Below, piece by piece: positions 1 to 8,526 of a DNA stretch of 64,000 bases (positions are counted from its first letter, which is position 1; every line of letters starts with the position of its first letter). The notes beneath the pieces were generated by a model. It was given only the letters and a program-made list of their open reading frames with translations, searched no databases and was not told the origin of the DNA. The stretch comes from Microlunatus elymi (lineage in GTDB: Bacteria; Actinomycetota; Actinomycetes; Propionibacteriales; Propionibacteriaceae). The stretch spans positions 744,001 to 808,000 of the forward strand of contig NZ_CP041692.1 of assembly GCF_007362775.1 (NCBI RefSeq), written 5' to 3'. Made by a program: the position numbers and the translations under genes.

Positions 1-149
1 ATCCGTTGCGGTACGGGTTCGATCGGATTGCTCACGCGGGCCATTCTCACAGGCTGAGGGCCGGATCGCGGCCGACTTTCATGATCAACTCGGCTGCGGG
101 TGCTTGCCGGCTCGTGCCCTCGGACTCGGGGCTCAGCGTGGATCCAGGC

Positions 150-677
150 TCAGGCCGGCGGGTCCCACTTGCGTCGTTCGTCATCCAGCCGGCGTCGCTC
201 GGCCTCCAGGCGTCGCCGTTCGGCTCTCTCGCGGGCCTGGAGTTCGGCGTCGTAGCGGAATCGGGCCGAGGTCATCAAACCCCGGCGGCGATGCCAGGTG
301 GTGGTCAGGGCGATGGCGGCCAGGATCAGGAACCACGCCTCGCCCTTGGACAGGATGAACAGTGCGATCGTCAGCGGCCAGATCGCAGCGGCCGCGATCG
401 GCCAGACGTTCGACATCTTCGGCGGCCGCGGAGCAGACGCGGTGGCCGCCGACGCCTGGGCCGAACGCTGCACCGTACGCGGTGTCGGTGCGGGAAGGTC
501 GAGGAACAGCCGGTCGAGATCGGACTGCCATTTCGCGGTCAGCGCAGCGGTCACCCGCTCGTCGAATTCCTCGGCGTCGAGCCGCCCTTGGGCGTGATGC
601 TCGCGCAGGAACTCGGCGGCTTGATCCCGTTCGGCGTCCCCGATCCGCTGGGGTACGGGCTGCGACCAGTTGCTCAC
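150..677 (-). CDS. DUF1707 domain-containing membrane protein
   Basis: Predicted 175-residue protein. The N-terminal 55 residues have the DUF1707 (SHOCT-like) pattern: R-I-G-D-A-E-R-D, then LREHHAQGRLDAEEFDER and a DLDRLFLDLP end. Two hydrophobic segments follow (about residues 85-125), then a very charged Arg/Glu-rich C-terminal helix likely to be cytosolic. The GTG at 677 is chosen over the upstream ATG at 773 because it sits directly before the domain and a GAGGA ribosome site lies about 8 bases upstream. DUF1707 is a common actinobacterial N-terminal module of unknown function, so the role here is not known. It lies divergent from the SRP RNA gene. Confidence 0.8.
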   Translation of the reverse strand: MSNWSQPVPQRIGDAERDQAAEFLREHHAQGRLDAEEFDERVTAALTAKWQSDLDRLFLDLPAPTPRTVQRSAQASAATASAPRPPKMSNVWPIAAAAIWPLTIALFILSKGEAWFLILAAIALTTTWHRRRGLMTSARFRYDAELQARERAERRRLEAERRRLDDERRKWDPPA

Positions 678-780
678 CCAGTAAGTATCCTCGCGCCGGT
701 CTCGATCTTCAGCCCCTTCGCAGGATGAGTTCTCTGCCGGCCGAATGGGAGCGCGGGCGATGATCGCGTACACTCGTGGC

Positions 781-873
781 CGGTCCCCCGCGTGGCGATA
801 TCTTGCCCAACTCCCCCAGGGTCGGAAGGCAGCAAGGGTAAGCGAGCTCTTTCGGGTACGCGGGGGGCTCTTT
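781..873 (+). ncRNA. ffs: Signal recognition particle 4.5S-type RNA
   Basis: The conserved SRP domain IV core is visible: CCCCCAGGGTCGGAAGGCAG at 814-833, including the GGAA tetraloop and the AGCAAGG asymmetric loop. The outer strands CCCCCGCGT (785-793) and ACGCGGGGG (858-866) pair to close one hairpin of roughly 90 bases, the small bacterial type. The RNA scaffolds Ffh for co-translational targeting of membrane proteins. Its position just upstream of dnaX is usual in Actinobacteria. Exact ends are estimated from the pairing. Confidence 0.93.
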
Positions 874-879
874 CATCTG

Positions 880-1482
880 TCAGGTCAGCTGATAGCGCGC
901 CAGAATCCGTTCCAGTTCAGCGATTCCGGCGTCTTGCTCGAAGACCTCCGCCGCCAGCCCGGCTACTCGGGCGCCGGCCACATTCGCCGCCACGTCATCG
1001 ACGAAGAGCGCCTCGTCCGGTTCGATGCCGAGCCGCTGGATGATCACCTCGAAGAAGGCCGGATCCGGTTTGGCCAGGCCGAGTTCGGAAGAGTAGAACT
1101 GCTCGTCAAAGACGTCGGCGTAGTCGGGCAGTGAGCGCATGTACGCGACCCGGACGTCCTGCTGATTGGTCGCCAGCGCACAGCCGATGCCGGACGTCCG
1201 CAGCTTCTTGATCCGATCGGTCAGCTGCCGGTCGACCACCAACGTCCGCCAACTGTCCAGGACGAGCTCGGGATCGGTGCTCAGCCCGCGCCGGCGCAAC
1301 GTGTCGGCCACCAGCGCGCCGAAGTCGCCACCGGCGATCGTCTCCTCGCGCTCCCGGGTGAACAACTCGGCCAAGGTCTCGACCGGTTCATCGCCCAGTC
1401 GACCCAGCAGGCTGTCCTGCCAGCCCGGCGGCATCCGTTGCAGTACGCCGTCGGCGTCGAACAGCACCCAGCTGATGGTCAT
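880..1482 (-). CDS. HAD-superfamily hydrolase (HAD-IA type)
   Basis: 200 residues. Motif I is FDADGVLQ near residue 8, where the first Asp would be the nucleophile of a HAD phosphatase. The fold continues through a helical cap to motif III, a Lys in LAKPDPAFF, and motif IV FVDDVAANV with paired Asp residues. Length matches HAD subfamily IA phosphatases such as phosphoglycolate-phosphatase-like or haloacid dehalogenase-like enzymes. The substrate cannot be told from sequence. It is convergent with the SRP RNA and divergent from dnaX. Confidence 0.85.
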   Translation of the reverse strand: MTISWVLFDADGVLQRMPPGWQDSLLGRLGDEPVETLAELFTREREETIAGGDFGALVADTLRRRGLSTDPELVLDSWRTLVVDRQLTDRIKKLRTSGIGCALATNQQDVRVAYMRSLPDYADVFDEQFYSSELGLAKPDPAFFEVIIQRLGIEPDEALFVDDVAANVAGARVAGLAAEVFEQDAGIAELERILARYQLT

Positions 1483-1570
1483 GCCGACTCATCCTGCCAG
1501 TCGCACCGCCGTCGAGGCGGCCGGCTTTCGGCCGGGAGTCTTGTCGGAGCCACGGGCTAGGGTTTCCCCC

Positions 1571-4201
1571 GTGCAGGAGGACCAGGCGGAAGTCACAGAT
1601 CAGCCGGACGACGGCGCGCTGTTCGAGGCGGCCGCGCCGCCCGTCGCGCCGCCGTTGGCGCTCTATCGCCGGTATCGCCCGGACACGTTCGCGGAGGTCA
1701 TCGGACAGGAGCACGTCACCGAGCCGTTGCAGCGTGCACTGGTCAACAACCGCGTCAACCACGCCTACCTGTTCTCCGGTCCGCGCGGTTGCGGCAAGAC
1801 CACCTCGGCCCGGATCCTGGCCCGCGCGTTGAACTGTGAGCAGGGGCCGGCGGCCGAACCGTGCGGCGAGTGCGAGTCGTGCCGGGACCTGGCGACCGGG
1901 GGGCCGGGCAGTATCGACGTGATCGAGATCGACGCCGCCAGTCACGGCGGTGTCGACGACGCTCGTGATCTGCGCGAACGAGCCTTCTTCGCGCCGGTCA
2001 ACAGCCGCTACAAGATCTACATCGTCGACGAGGCACACATGGTCACGACGGCCGGCTTCAACGCCCTGTTGAAGCTGGTCGAGGAACCGCCGCCGCACGT
2101 CAAGTTCATCTTCGCCACCACCGAACCGGACAAGGTGATCGGCACCATCCGGTCCCGCACGCATCACTACCCGTTCCGGTTGGTGCCGCCGCGGGTGCTC
2201 AGTGATTATCTGGCCAAGTTGTGCGTGGCCGAGGGCATCGAGGTGGAGAACGGGGTGCTGCCGCTGGTGGTCCGGGCCGGCGCCGGCTCGGTCCGCGATT
2301 CGCTCTCGGTTCTTGATCAACTGCTCGGCGGGGCCGACGAGCAGGGCGTGTCCTACTCCCAGGCTGCGGCGTTGCTGGGTTACACCCCGGACTCGCTGCT
2401 GGACGAGATGCTGGACGCGTTCGCTGCCGGTGATTCCGGCGGAGTGTTCCGCTGTGTGGACAAGGTGATCGAGGTCGGTCAGGATCCGCGCCGCTTCGCC
2501 GAGGACCTGCTTCGACGGGTACGGGACCTGGTGATCGTGGCCGCTGTGCCCGATGCCCTGACCTCCGGCCTGGTCGACGTTGCCGACGATCAAGCGGAGC
2601 GATTCAGTACGCAGGCGGCCGCGCTCGGCACCGGTGAGCTGACCCGCGCCGGCGAGGTGCTTGCGGCCGGCCTGACCGAGATGCGCGGGACCACCGCGCC
2701 GCGGCTGCATCTGGAGCTGATGTGCGCCCGGGTGCTACTGCCCGGCACCGATCTGGACGACCGCGGCGTGCACGCCCGACTGGACCGGATCGAGCGCCGT
2801 ATCGGCATGACCGGCTCCGGCGCCGTACCCGCAGCCAACCCGTCCGGCCCGGCCACATCGGCACCCCAACCGTCGCGACCGGAATCTCGACCGCAGTCAG
2901 CCGCACCCAGTGGGCCTCGGCCCGTCGAAGGGCCAGGGACAGGATCGCAGGCAACGGCAGGGACCGCGCCGAAGAGCCCTGAGCCTGTCGAAGGGCCGGG
3001 AGCGGAATCGCAAGGAACGGGGGCGACCGCGCCGAAGAGCCCCGAGCCTGCCGAAGGGCCGGGAGCGGGAACGCATGGAACGGCGGCCAAGGGGCCGAAG
3101 GGCCCTGAGCTTGTCGAAGGGCCGGGAACCAGACCCGCGCAAACCGCCCCGCCGGGCGCGCCGCAGCATCCCCCGGTCGGCGACGATTGGCCCGAGCCCG
3201 CAACCCCGGGTGCACCCGCTGCGCCGGCGGCCGAGACCGCGCGCTCCCACAGCCGGCCGGCGCCGGACTCCGTCCCGGCTGCACCGCGGGCCGAACCGCA
3301 GCAGCCATCGCAAGGCAGCGGACTGACCGTCACCGACCTCCGCCGGTTGTGGCCGGAGGTCTTGGAGGACGTCAAGAACCGTCGCCGGTTCACCTGGATC
3401 CTGCTCAGCCAGAACGCGCACGTCGCCGACCTGACCAACCGCACCCTGGTGCTCGCGATGCCGAACGCCGGCGCTCGGGACAGCTTCGCTCGCGGCGGCA
3501 GCGAAGACGTGCTGAAGGAGTCGCTGATCGCGGTTCTCGGCGCGGACCTGCAGATCGAGACGATGGTCGACCCGAGTGCCGGCCCCGGTGCGGCCGGCCG
3601 CGGTGGCGGACGGCCACCGAGCCCGCCGCCGGGCGACCGGTCGCCGGAGGGATCCGGCGGATCCGCCGGCGCTGGTGGTGGATCCACGGAGATGCCGCCG
3701 GCGTCCTCGCCGCCTCCGCCCTGGGCCGTCGGATCGCCCGGTGAAGCGTCGACGCCGTCGTCCGCGGATCGGGCAGGAGGCTCATCAGCGCCGGGGAGTC
3801 CGGCCGACGGCAGCGATGCGGCCAACCGCGCTCGATCGGGATCGACGCCGGGCGCACCCGCTCAACAGGCCGACAGCCAGGCCGGCGCCGACGCGACTCG
3901 CTCGAGCATCGACGCCGCCGGCGCGAACAACCGCACCGACCCCGCGCGCGCGACCCAACCGGCCGACCGCGCCGCCTCGGCAGGCTCGACAGTTGCGCCG
4001 ACTCGTCCGGGACCCGGCTCGGCGGACCCACCGCCGTGGGCCGTCGACGGACCCGCCGCCGGTCCTGACGAGTGGGAGGTCCGCGACGCGGCGGCGCACC
4101 GGGATGACGATGTGCTGAACGAGGCGGTGGAATCGCACACGGAGCTGCTGCAGCGGCGACTCGGCGCAGAGATCATCGCGGAGGAGGAGACGGGCGCATA
4201 G
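1571..4201 (+). CDS. dnaX: DNA polymerase III subunits gamma and tau
   Basis: About 876 residues from the GTG at 1571, chosen because the clamp-loader domain (ALYRRYRPDTFAEVIGQEHV) begins shortly after it. The open frame runs further upstream, but only antisense to the HAD gene. The AAA+ module has Walker A GPRGCGKTT, a four-cysteine zinc module (C-x-C-x-C type, EPCGECESC), Walker B IYIVDEAH and sensor-1 IFATTEPDKV. A long Pro/Ala/Gly/Ser-rich linker follows, then a conserved tau segment (TDLRRLWPEVLEDVKNRRR) and an acidic C-terminus. It loads the beta clamp and bridges polymerase and helicase. The linker contains 63-bp repeats (2913-3125). It forms the usual dnaX-ybaB-recR order. Confidence 0.96.
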   Translation: MQEDQAEVTDQPDDGALFEAAAPPVAPPLALYRRYRPDTFAEVIGQEHVTEPLQRALVNNRVNHAYLFSGPRGCGKTTSARILARALNCEQGPAAEPCGECESCRDLATGGPGSIDVIEIDAASHGGVDDARDLRERAFFAPVNSRYKIYIVDEAHMVTTAGFNALLKLVEEPPPHVKFIFATTEPDKVIGTIRSRTHHYPFRLVPPRVLSDYLAKLCVAEGIEVENGVLPLVVRAGAGSVRDSLSVLDQLLGGADEQGVSYSQAAALLGYTPDSLLDEMLDAFAAGDSGGVFRCVDKVIEVGQDPRRFAEDLLRRVRDLVIVAAVPDALTSGLVDVADDQAERFSTQAAALGTGELTRAGEVLAAGLTEMRGTTAPRLHLELMCARVLLPGTDLDDRGVHARLDRIERRIGMTGSGAVPAANPSGPATSAPQPSRPESRPQSAAPSGPRPVEGPGTGSQATAGTAPKSPEPVEGPGAESQGTGATAPKSPEPAEGPGAGTHGTAAKGPKGPELVEGPGTRPAQTAPPGAPQHPPVGDDWPEPATPGAPAAPAAETARSHSRPAPDSVPAAPRAEPQQPSQGSGLTVTDLRRLWPEVLEDVKNRRRFTWILLSQNAHVADLTNRTLVLAMPNAGARDSFARGGSEDVLKESLIAVLGADLQIETMVDPSAGPGAAGRGGGRPPSPPPGDRSPEGSGGSAGAGGGSTEMPPASSPPPPWAVGSPGEASTPSSADRAGGSSAPGSPADGSDAANRARSGSTPGAPAQQADSQAGADATRSSIDAAGANNRTDPARATQPADRAASAGSTVAPTRPGPGSADPPPWAVDGPAAGPDEWEVRDAAAHRDDDVLNEAVESHTELLQRRLGAEIIAEEETGA
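2913..3125 (+). repeat. In-frame 63-bp tandem repeats in the dnaX linker
   Basis: Four units with a 63-base spacing are anchored by GTCGAAGGGCC-like words at 2924, 2987, 3050 and 3113. Each encodes a 21-residue unit containing P-E-P-V-E-G-P-G or a close variant. The core CCTGAGCCTGTCGAAGG is the same dispersed word found in copA (16846) and downstream of copA (17751). The period is a multiple of three, so the reading frame is kept. The units lie in the low-complexity linker where extra residues should be tolerated. Confidence 0.9.
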
Positions 4202-4283
4202 GCTGGGCCCTCGGACTGGCGCAGTGCGGGTTTCGCGGCCGGCCCGCAACGCCGTACCGCTGACAGCCGACGCAGGAGTTCCC

Positions 4284-4688
4284 ATGTCCCAACCCAATTC
4301 GCCGGGAGAACCGGGCGAGAACGCAGCCGCAGGTGGTCTGCCCGATCTCGACGCTCTGAGCGGGCTGGTCGGCGGCGGTGGAGCCGGCGGGATGGACCTG
4401 TCGGGGATGCTGGCGCAGGCGCAAGCCATGCAGGCCCAGCTGATGCAGGCTCAGCAGGAGCTGGCCGAATCGACGTACGAGGGAACGGCGGGCGGCGATC
4501 TGGTGAGCGCCCAGGTGTCCGGGGCCGGCGAGTTGCTGGCCCTGACCATCAAGCCGGAGGCGTGCGACCCGGACGACACCGAGACGCTGGCGGATCTGAT
4601 CTTGGCCGCGGTTCGGGCTGCGACCGATCAACAGCAGCAGGCAGCCGCTGAGAAGCTAGGCCCGATGGCCGGCGGTCTCGGGCTCTGA
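4284..4688 (+). CDS. YbaB/EbfC family nucleoid-associated protein
   Basis: 134 residues from the ATG at 4284, preceded by an AGGAG site at 4274. The N-terminal 40 residues are a Gly-rich extension. The YbaB core follows: MLAQAQAMQAQLMQAQQELA, then a beta strand segment ending in the GELLALTIKPEA pattern, and a DLILAAVRAATDQ helix. The family forms small dimers that bind DNA. Its place between dnaX and recR is the classic conserved gene order, which supports the assignment. Confidence 0.92.
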   Translation: MSQPNSPGEPGENAAAGGLPDLDALSGLVGGGGAGGMDLSGMLAQAQAMQAQLMQAQQELAESTYEGTAGGDLVSAQVSGAGELLALTIKPEACDPDDTETLADLILAAVRAATDQQQQAAAEKLGPMAGGLGL

Positions 4689-4711
4689 CCTGCAGGCGAG
4701 GAGAACGATAG

Positions 4712-5311
4712 GTGTACGAGGGTCCGGTCCAAGACCTGATCGACGAACTCGGACGGCTGCCCGGCATCGGGCCGAAGTCCGCGCAACGCATTGCCTTCCA
4801 CATCCTGGCCGCCGATCCCGACGACATCCGCAAGCTCGCCGACATCTTGATCGAAGTCAAGAGCAAGGTGAAGTTCTGCGAGATCTGCTTCAACGTCTCC
4901 GAGGACGATCAATGTCGGATCTGCCGGGACGCGCGCCGTGATCCGGCCCTGATCTGCGTGGTCGAGGAGTCCAAGGACGTGGTCGCGATCGAGCGAACCC
5001 GGGAATTCCGCGGCCGCTATCACGTACTGGGTGGGGCGATCAGCCCGATCGACGGCATCGGCCCCGCCGACCTCAAGATCAAGGAACTCTGCGAGCGGCT
5101 CGCCGACGGGACCGTCACCGAGGTCATCCTCGCCACCGACCCCAACCTCGAGGGCGAGGCCACCGCGACCTATCTCAGCCGGCTGCTGCTGCCGATGGGC
5201 GTCAAGGTCAGCCGCCTGGCCTCCGGTCTGCCGGTCGGCGGCGATCTCGAGTACGCCGACGAGGTCACCCTCGGCCGCGCCTTCGAGGGCCGCCGCTACG
5301 TCTCCGCCTAA
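4712..5311 (+). CDS. recR: Recombination mediator protein RecR
   Basis: 199 residues from GTG 4712 with an AGGAGAA site upstream. The helix-hairpin-helix [18 protein letters not shown] is at residues 12-30. A Cys4 zinc motif (CEIC...CRIC) lies near residues 54-72, and a Toprim domain with a conserved Glu and DPNLEGEAT near residues 140-150 completes the protein. RecR acts with RecO/RecF to load RecA on gapped DNA. Length equals the family norm. A palindromic element lies 23 bases past the stop. Confidence 0.97.
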   Translation: MYEGPVQDLIDELGRLPGIGPKSAQRIAFHILAADPDDIRKLADILIEVKSKVKFCEICFNVSEDDQCRICRDARRDPALICVVEESKDVVAIERTREFRGRYHVLGGAISPIDGIGPADLKIKELCERLADGTVTEVILATDPNLEGEATATYLSRLLLPMGVKVSRLASGLPVGGDLEYADEVTLGRAFEGRRYVSA

Positions 5312-5333
5312 GCCTGGATCCACCGGGCTAAGC

Positions 5334-5385
5334 CGACTTGTCAGAAGGTAGTTGGCCTATGACCCAACAACCTTCTGACAAGTCC
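5334..5385. repeat. Palindrome family A, copy 1
   Basis: Arms 5335-5355 and 5363-5383 are 21 bases long with one mismatch, closed by a 7-base loop (CCTATGA). The outer ends read CGACTTGTCAG / CTGACAAGTC. It lies between the convergent recR and VOC genes, 4 bases past the VOC stop. The structure could act as a bidirectional transcription terminator, but it has no U-tract. Four more copies with the same ends and different inner arms lie at 45536, 55008, 58900 and 61129. Confidence 0.9.
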
Positions 5386-5389
5386 GCGG

Positions 5390-5824
5390 TTATGCGGGCC
5401 GGGGACCGCTGATGTGCCAGCGATGACCGTACGGGTCGACGACCCAGGCATGGCGGTAGCCCTCCTCCGGACCGTCGTCGACCCCGCGTTCGACGGTGAC
5501 TCCGCACTCGGAGAGGTGGGCGACGAAGGCGTCGGTGTCGGGCACCTGAATGGCCAGTGACACGGAGTAGCCGCCGAGGCTCTTCGGACTGAGCACGTTC
5601 ATCTGACGCCATTCATCGGACAGGTAGAACTTCGCCTCGCCGATGGTGAATTCGGCGTGGCCGATTCGGTCGCCTTCGGGCAGCCGGAAGGTCTCCACGG
5701 CGCCGAAGGCCCGGGCGTAGAAATCCAGCGCCGACGCGGCGCCGTCGACGGCCAGATAGGGAATCACCGCAGTCGGTGTGGTCTCGGTCCGGCCCGGTGG
5801 TGTGCTGAGAGCGGTCATGATCAT
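5390..5824 (-). CDS. VOC (glyoxalase/PhnB-like) family protein
   Basis: 144 residues if started at ATG 5824, which overlaps the upstream stop as ATGA; a second ATG lies at 5818. GAAGGGA is upstream. The fold pattern is one VOC unit pair: VIPYLAVDGAASALDFYARAFG, GHAEFTIGEAKFYLSDE, and DPYGHRWHISGPRPA at the end. PhnB-like VOC proteins of this length are often annotated as glyoxalase or bleomycin-resistance-like, with no fixed reaction. Coupling to the SRPBCC and ArsR genes suggests one ArsR-controlled operon. Confidence 0.85.
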   Translation of the reverse strand: MIMTALSTPPGRTETTPTAVIPYLAVDGAASALDFYARAFGAVETFRLPEGDRIGHAEFTIGEAKFYLSDEWRQMNVLSPKSLGGYSVSLAIQVPDTDAFVAHLSECGVTVERGVDDGPEEGYRHAWVVDPYGHRWHISGPRPA

Positions 5825-6246
5825 TTTCCCTTCGATGGTGACGGTTCGACGTACGGGATCAGCCAGCCCAGGACGTTGGGCCAGAACAGGAAGGCCTCGG
5901 TTCCACCCGGCAGCAGGTATTGGTGCACTCGGATCCTGGTGCCGGCGACGGTCGGATCGAAGCGGATCTCGGTCTCGGTGTCGTCGACGATGCCGCGAAG
6001 TTTGAGCAGCCGACCGGGCTGCCAGTCGATCACCTCCGCGATCACCAGCGCCGGATGCGGATCGCGATGCTCCAGCACCCGGCCGCCGAGACCGGGCTCG
6101 ATCTCCATCCCGGTGGCGACGTCGGCCCGGAAGTAGTTGATCGGTCCCGGCACCCACCACTGGTCGATCTCCGCGGTGAACGCCGTGAACGCATGCAGCG
6201 GGTCGACTGCGACCTCGATCTCTGCCCGCGCCGAGGTCGACCTCAC
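5821..6246 (-). CDS. SRPBCC/AHSA1-like domain protein
   Basis: About 141 residues from the GTG at 6246. The pattern (ARAEIEVAVDPLHAFTAFT, then EIDQWW, a GGRVLE segment and TEIRFDP) matches AHSA1-type START-fold proteins that often sit behind an ArsR regulator. The start is uncertain. A GTG at 6327 is in frame but its SD is too close. The strong AAGGAGG upstream instead fits an ATG at 6320 that opens a 25-codon frame, whose TGA overlaps GTG 6246. Translational coupling through that short frame is possible. The gene overlaps the VOC gene by 4 bases. Confidence 0.8.
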   Translation of the reverse strand: MRSTSARAEIEVAVDPLHAFTAFTAEIDQWWVPGPINYFRADVATGMEIEPGLGGRVLEHRDPHPALVIAEVIDWQPGRLLKLRGIVDDTETEIRFDPTVAGTRIRVHQYLLPGGTEAFLFWPNVLGWLIPYVEPSPSKGK

Positions 6247-6316
6247 GGCCGGCTCCGGTCGGCGAACGCCGGCGTTCGGGATCGGCGCAGGAGCACCGAT
6301 CGTGGGCCGAAGTTGA

Positions 6317-6697
6317 TCATGAGGCACGACCTCCTTGACTCGTACGCCGATCAGGTTTTCCCTTGCTGGGTGTGGATTTCTCGACATGCTGCTTGAAGGC
6401 GGCGAGGTTCTGCTGCCAGTGCGCCTGCACCTGATCGAGCCAACTGCGGCAGTCTGCGAGCCGTTCCGGACGCAACGAGAACATGCGTACCCGGGCATCG
6501 TCGGGATGCCGACTGTCGGTGATCAACTCCAATTCCAGCAGCACCCGCAGATGCCGGCTCATCGCCGAGGCCGACAAGCCGGTCTGCTGCGCCAGCTCAC
6601 CGGCCGATCGCGGCGCCGTGCCGAGGAGTTCGACGACCCGGCAACGCCGCTCGTCGGACAGTGCCTCGAAGGTGCGCGCCAGTGTGCTGCTTGTCAC
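6317..6697 (-). CDS. ArsR family winged-helix transcriptional regulator
   Basis: 126 residues from GTG 6697; a TTG at 6706 is an alternative. The winged helix is clear: ARTFEALSDERRCRVVELLG, AGELAQQTGLSASAMSRHLR as the recognition helix, then a wing. No ArsR-type metal-binding Cys cluster (ELCVC) is present, so it is more like the AHSA1-linked ArsR regulators than a metal sensor. It heads a three-gene operon with the SRPBCC and VOC genes and probably represses it through the dyad at 6706-6729. Confidence 0.9.
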   Translation of the reverse strand: MTSSTLARTFEALSDERRCRVVELLGTAPRSAGELAQQTGLSASAMSRHLRVLLELELITDSRHPDDARVRMFSLRPERLADCRSWLDQVQAHWQQNLAAFKQHVEKSTPSKGKPDRRTSQGGRAS

Positions 6698-6734
6698 AAT
6701 GCACAATAGTTCACGGGTGCCGCAACTATGTCAA
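6698..6734 (-). promoter_or_regulatory. ArsR operon promoter with overlapping dyad
   Basis: Reading the minus strand there is TTGACA (6734-6729) and, 17 bases on, AACTAT (6711-6706). A dyad ATAGTT-N12-AACTAT overlaps the -10 region and spacer. The predicted start point falls within a base or two of GTG 6697, so the transcript may be leaderless. The operator role is inferred from position and symmetry only. Confidence 0.5.
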
Positions 6735-6770
6735 GAGATCCGGCGCCCGACTCGAGCGGCGAACGCGGGC

Positions 6771-7181
6771 TCACCAGGGATTGCGGCCGGTGACCTTGCG
6801 ATAGGTGCGCTTCCAACTGAGGCGGCGGATTCCGACGTACAGACCGACACCGCCGCAGCCGACCAGCACCACCATGAAGACCGCAGCCAGGGCGAGCCCG
6901 CCGGCGTGATGGCCGTCGATCACGGCGACGATCATCACCCAGACGCCGAACAGTGCGGTCACGCCGAAGATGACGATCAGCACCCAGGGCTCGCGGATCC
7001 GGTTCGGTGCGCTCATGTAGGCGAACGGTTCCGGTGGCAGTTCGGCCGGCCGGGCGGGCGGGGCCCCTGGTGCTGTCGAATCCGATGTCGTCGGATTGGA
7101 CGCGGTCGGATCGGTCGCATCGGGAGCCTTCGCATCGGACGCCGTCGGATCGGGGTCTGGCGGATCCGGACTGGTCATCAT
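6771..7181 (-). CDS. Small two-helix membrane protein
   Basis: 136 residues. The first 45 are a Pro/Asp/Thr/Ser-rich disordered segment with repeated D-A-x-D/T-P steps. Two clear transmembrane helices follow (WVLIVIFGVTALFGVWVMIV and LALAAVFMVVLVGCGGVGLY), then a basic C-terminal tail. I do not recognise a named family. It lies just downstream of the oxidoreductase gene on the same strand, with a 10-base gap, so the two may be cotranscribed. Confidence 0.7.
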   Translation of the reverse strand: MMTSPDPPDPDPTASDAKAPDATDPTASNPTTSDSTAPGAPPARPAELPPEPFAYMSAPNRIREPWVLIVIFGVTALFGVWVMIVAVIDGHHAGGLALAAVFMVVLVGCGGVGLYVGIRRLSWKRTYRKVTGRNPW

Positions 7182-7191
7182 CGTGGGTTGC

Positions 7192-8196
7192 TCAGTCGAG
7201 CACCGATTCGTCCTCGGCGTGGAGGACGCCGAGCTGTTCGGCCGCGTTGTTGAGGATCCGCTGCACGGCGACGGTGTCGTCCAGACTCATGATCGGACTC
7301 TCGATCTGCCCGGCACGGATCCGGTTGCCCACCTCGATGAACTGGTGCGGATAACCGTGGCCCAAGGGCTGACAGTTGATCAACTCGGGCTCCTTCCCGG
7401 CGCGGCACAAGGTGATCTTGTCAGGATGATGGAAGCGAGGCGGGATGTCGATCCAGCCGCCGGTGCCGACGATCCGCGCCGCTCCGGGTGAGGCGTTCTT
7501 GATCGAACCGAGCAGTGCGGCCGCCCTGCCGTCGTGGTAGCCGAGCAGCAACCCGAATTCGGCGTCGACGCCGGTCGGCCCCAGGGATCCGTTGATCAAG
7601 ATCGACTGCGGGTCGCCGAGGATGTGCTGCGCGAACGAGACCAGGTAGACCCCGAGGTCTAGCAGTGCGCCGCCGCCCTGTCGCGGGTCGAACAAGCGGT
7701 CGGTGGGATCGTACGGCCGGTCGACCCCAAGATCGGCTTGTACCTGGCGAACGTCGCCGATTACCTTGTCTGCAATCAATTCGCGGATCTTCACGTACGC
7801 CGGCAGGAAGCGCGTCCACATCGCCTCCATGGCGAACACGCGCTGGGATCGGGACAGCTCGCGCAGCTCCTCGGCACCGGCGACGGTTGCGGTGAACGTC
7901 TTCTCCACCAGTACGGCCTTGCCGGCCCTGATCGCCGCGCGGGCGATCGCCAGGTGCTGCGGATGCGGGGTGGTGATGTAGATGGCGTCCAGCTCGGTAT
8001 CCGCGATCAACTCGCGATAGCTGCCGTAGGCCCGCGGGATCAGATGGCGATCGGCGAACGCCCGGGCCCGGTCGATCGACCGCGATCCCACCGCCGCCAG
8101 TTCGGCGTCCGGCACCAGATCGAAGTCGGCGGCCTCGGAGTTCGCGATCCGTCCCGGCCCGGCGATCCCCCAGCGAATGATTCGTGGCTCGCTCAC
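7192..8196 (-). CDS. Gfo/Idh/MocA family oxidoreductase
   Basis: 334 residues. The N-terminal Rossmann segment [12 protein letters not shown] binds NAD(P). The family signature [17 protein letters not shown] carries the conserved Glu-Lys of the active site near residue 95. The C-terminal alpha/beta domain has the Gfo pattern with [12 protein letters not shown]. Members oxidise or reduce sugars, inositols or diols such as trans-dihydrobenzenediol, and the substrate is not evident here. It is divergent from the lysC region. Confidence 0.92.
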   Translation of the reverse strand: MSEPRIIRWGIAGPGRIANSEAADFDLVPDAELAAVGSRSIDRARAFADRHLIPRAYGSYRELIADTELDAIYITTPHPQHLAIARAAIRAGKAVLVEKTFTATVAGAEELRELSRSQRVFAMEAMWTRFLPAYVKIRELIADKVIGDVRQVQADLGVDRPYDPTDRLFDPRQGGGALLDLGVYLVSFAQHILGDPQSILINGSLGPTGVDAEFGLLLGYHDGRAAALLGSIKNASPGAARIVGTGGWIDIPPRFHHPDKITLCRAGKEPELINCQPLGHGYPHQFIEVGNRIRAGQIESPIMSLDDTVAVQRILNNAAEQLGVLHAEDESVLD

Positions 8197-8281
8197 GCGA
8201 TCACCGTAAGCGTTCGCGCTCCGGTTGGCGACCTGTCCGCCTCAACCGCAGGAACCTCCCGACGCCTGAACGCCCGACCGT

Positions 8282-8370
8282 CCCACCCAAACTCGCGACA
8301 ACACGAGTTTGGGTGGGGCGCGGGTGTGTTGGGACCGCCGGAAGTCGTGTTGTCGCGAGTTTGGGCGGGG
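8282..8370. repeat. Palindrome family B, inverted pair
   Basis: The first copy forms a hairpin with arms CCACCCAAACTCG (8283-8295) and CGAGTTTGGGTGG (8304-8316). A second, oppositely oriented copy at 8344-8370 repeats the word TCGTGTTGTCGCGAGT, giving a larger inverted repeat with 8290-8305. A related copy lies at 52001-52029. It fills the gap upstream of lysC together with about 150 bases in which I see no gene. Confidence 0.8.
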
Positions 8371-8526
8371 TGCGGCGGGCGCGCGGCGAGACGGAATCGT
8401 CGCCGGGCGGGGTGGGCGATTAGAGTTGTGGACGGCCCGGTCGCGGCAACACCAAGAACACGAGGGACGAAAGATTCTCCTGTATGGTGCCCAACCGGAG
8501 GGTGTCGTACAGAAGGAGTTCCTCGC

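Noticed and set aside
1166-1570. Upstream extension of the dnaX frame
   Set aside because: It runs antisense through the HAD hydrolase and lacks a ribosome site; the domain begins after GTG 1571.
2881-3200. Separate genes on the minus strand within dnaX (for example Pro/Arg-rich frames)
   Set aside because: They mirror the repeat-rich linker and have no independent coding pattern.
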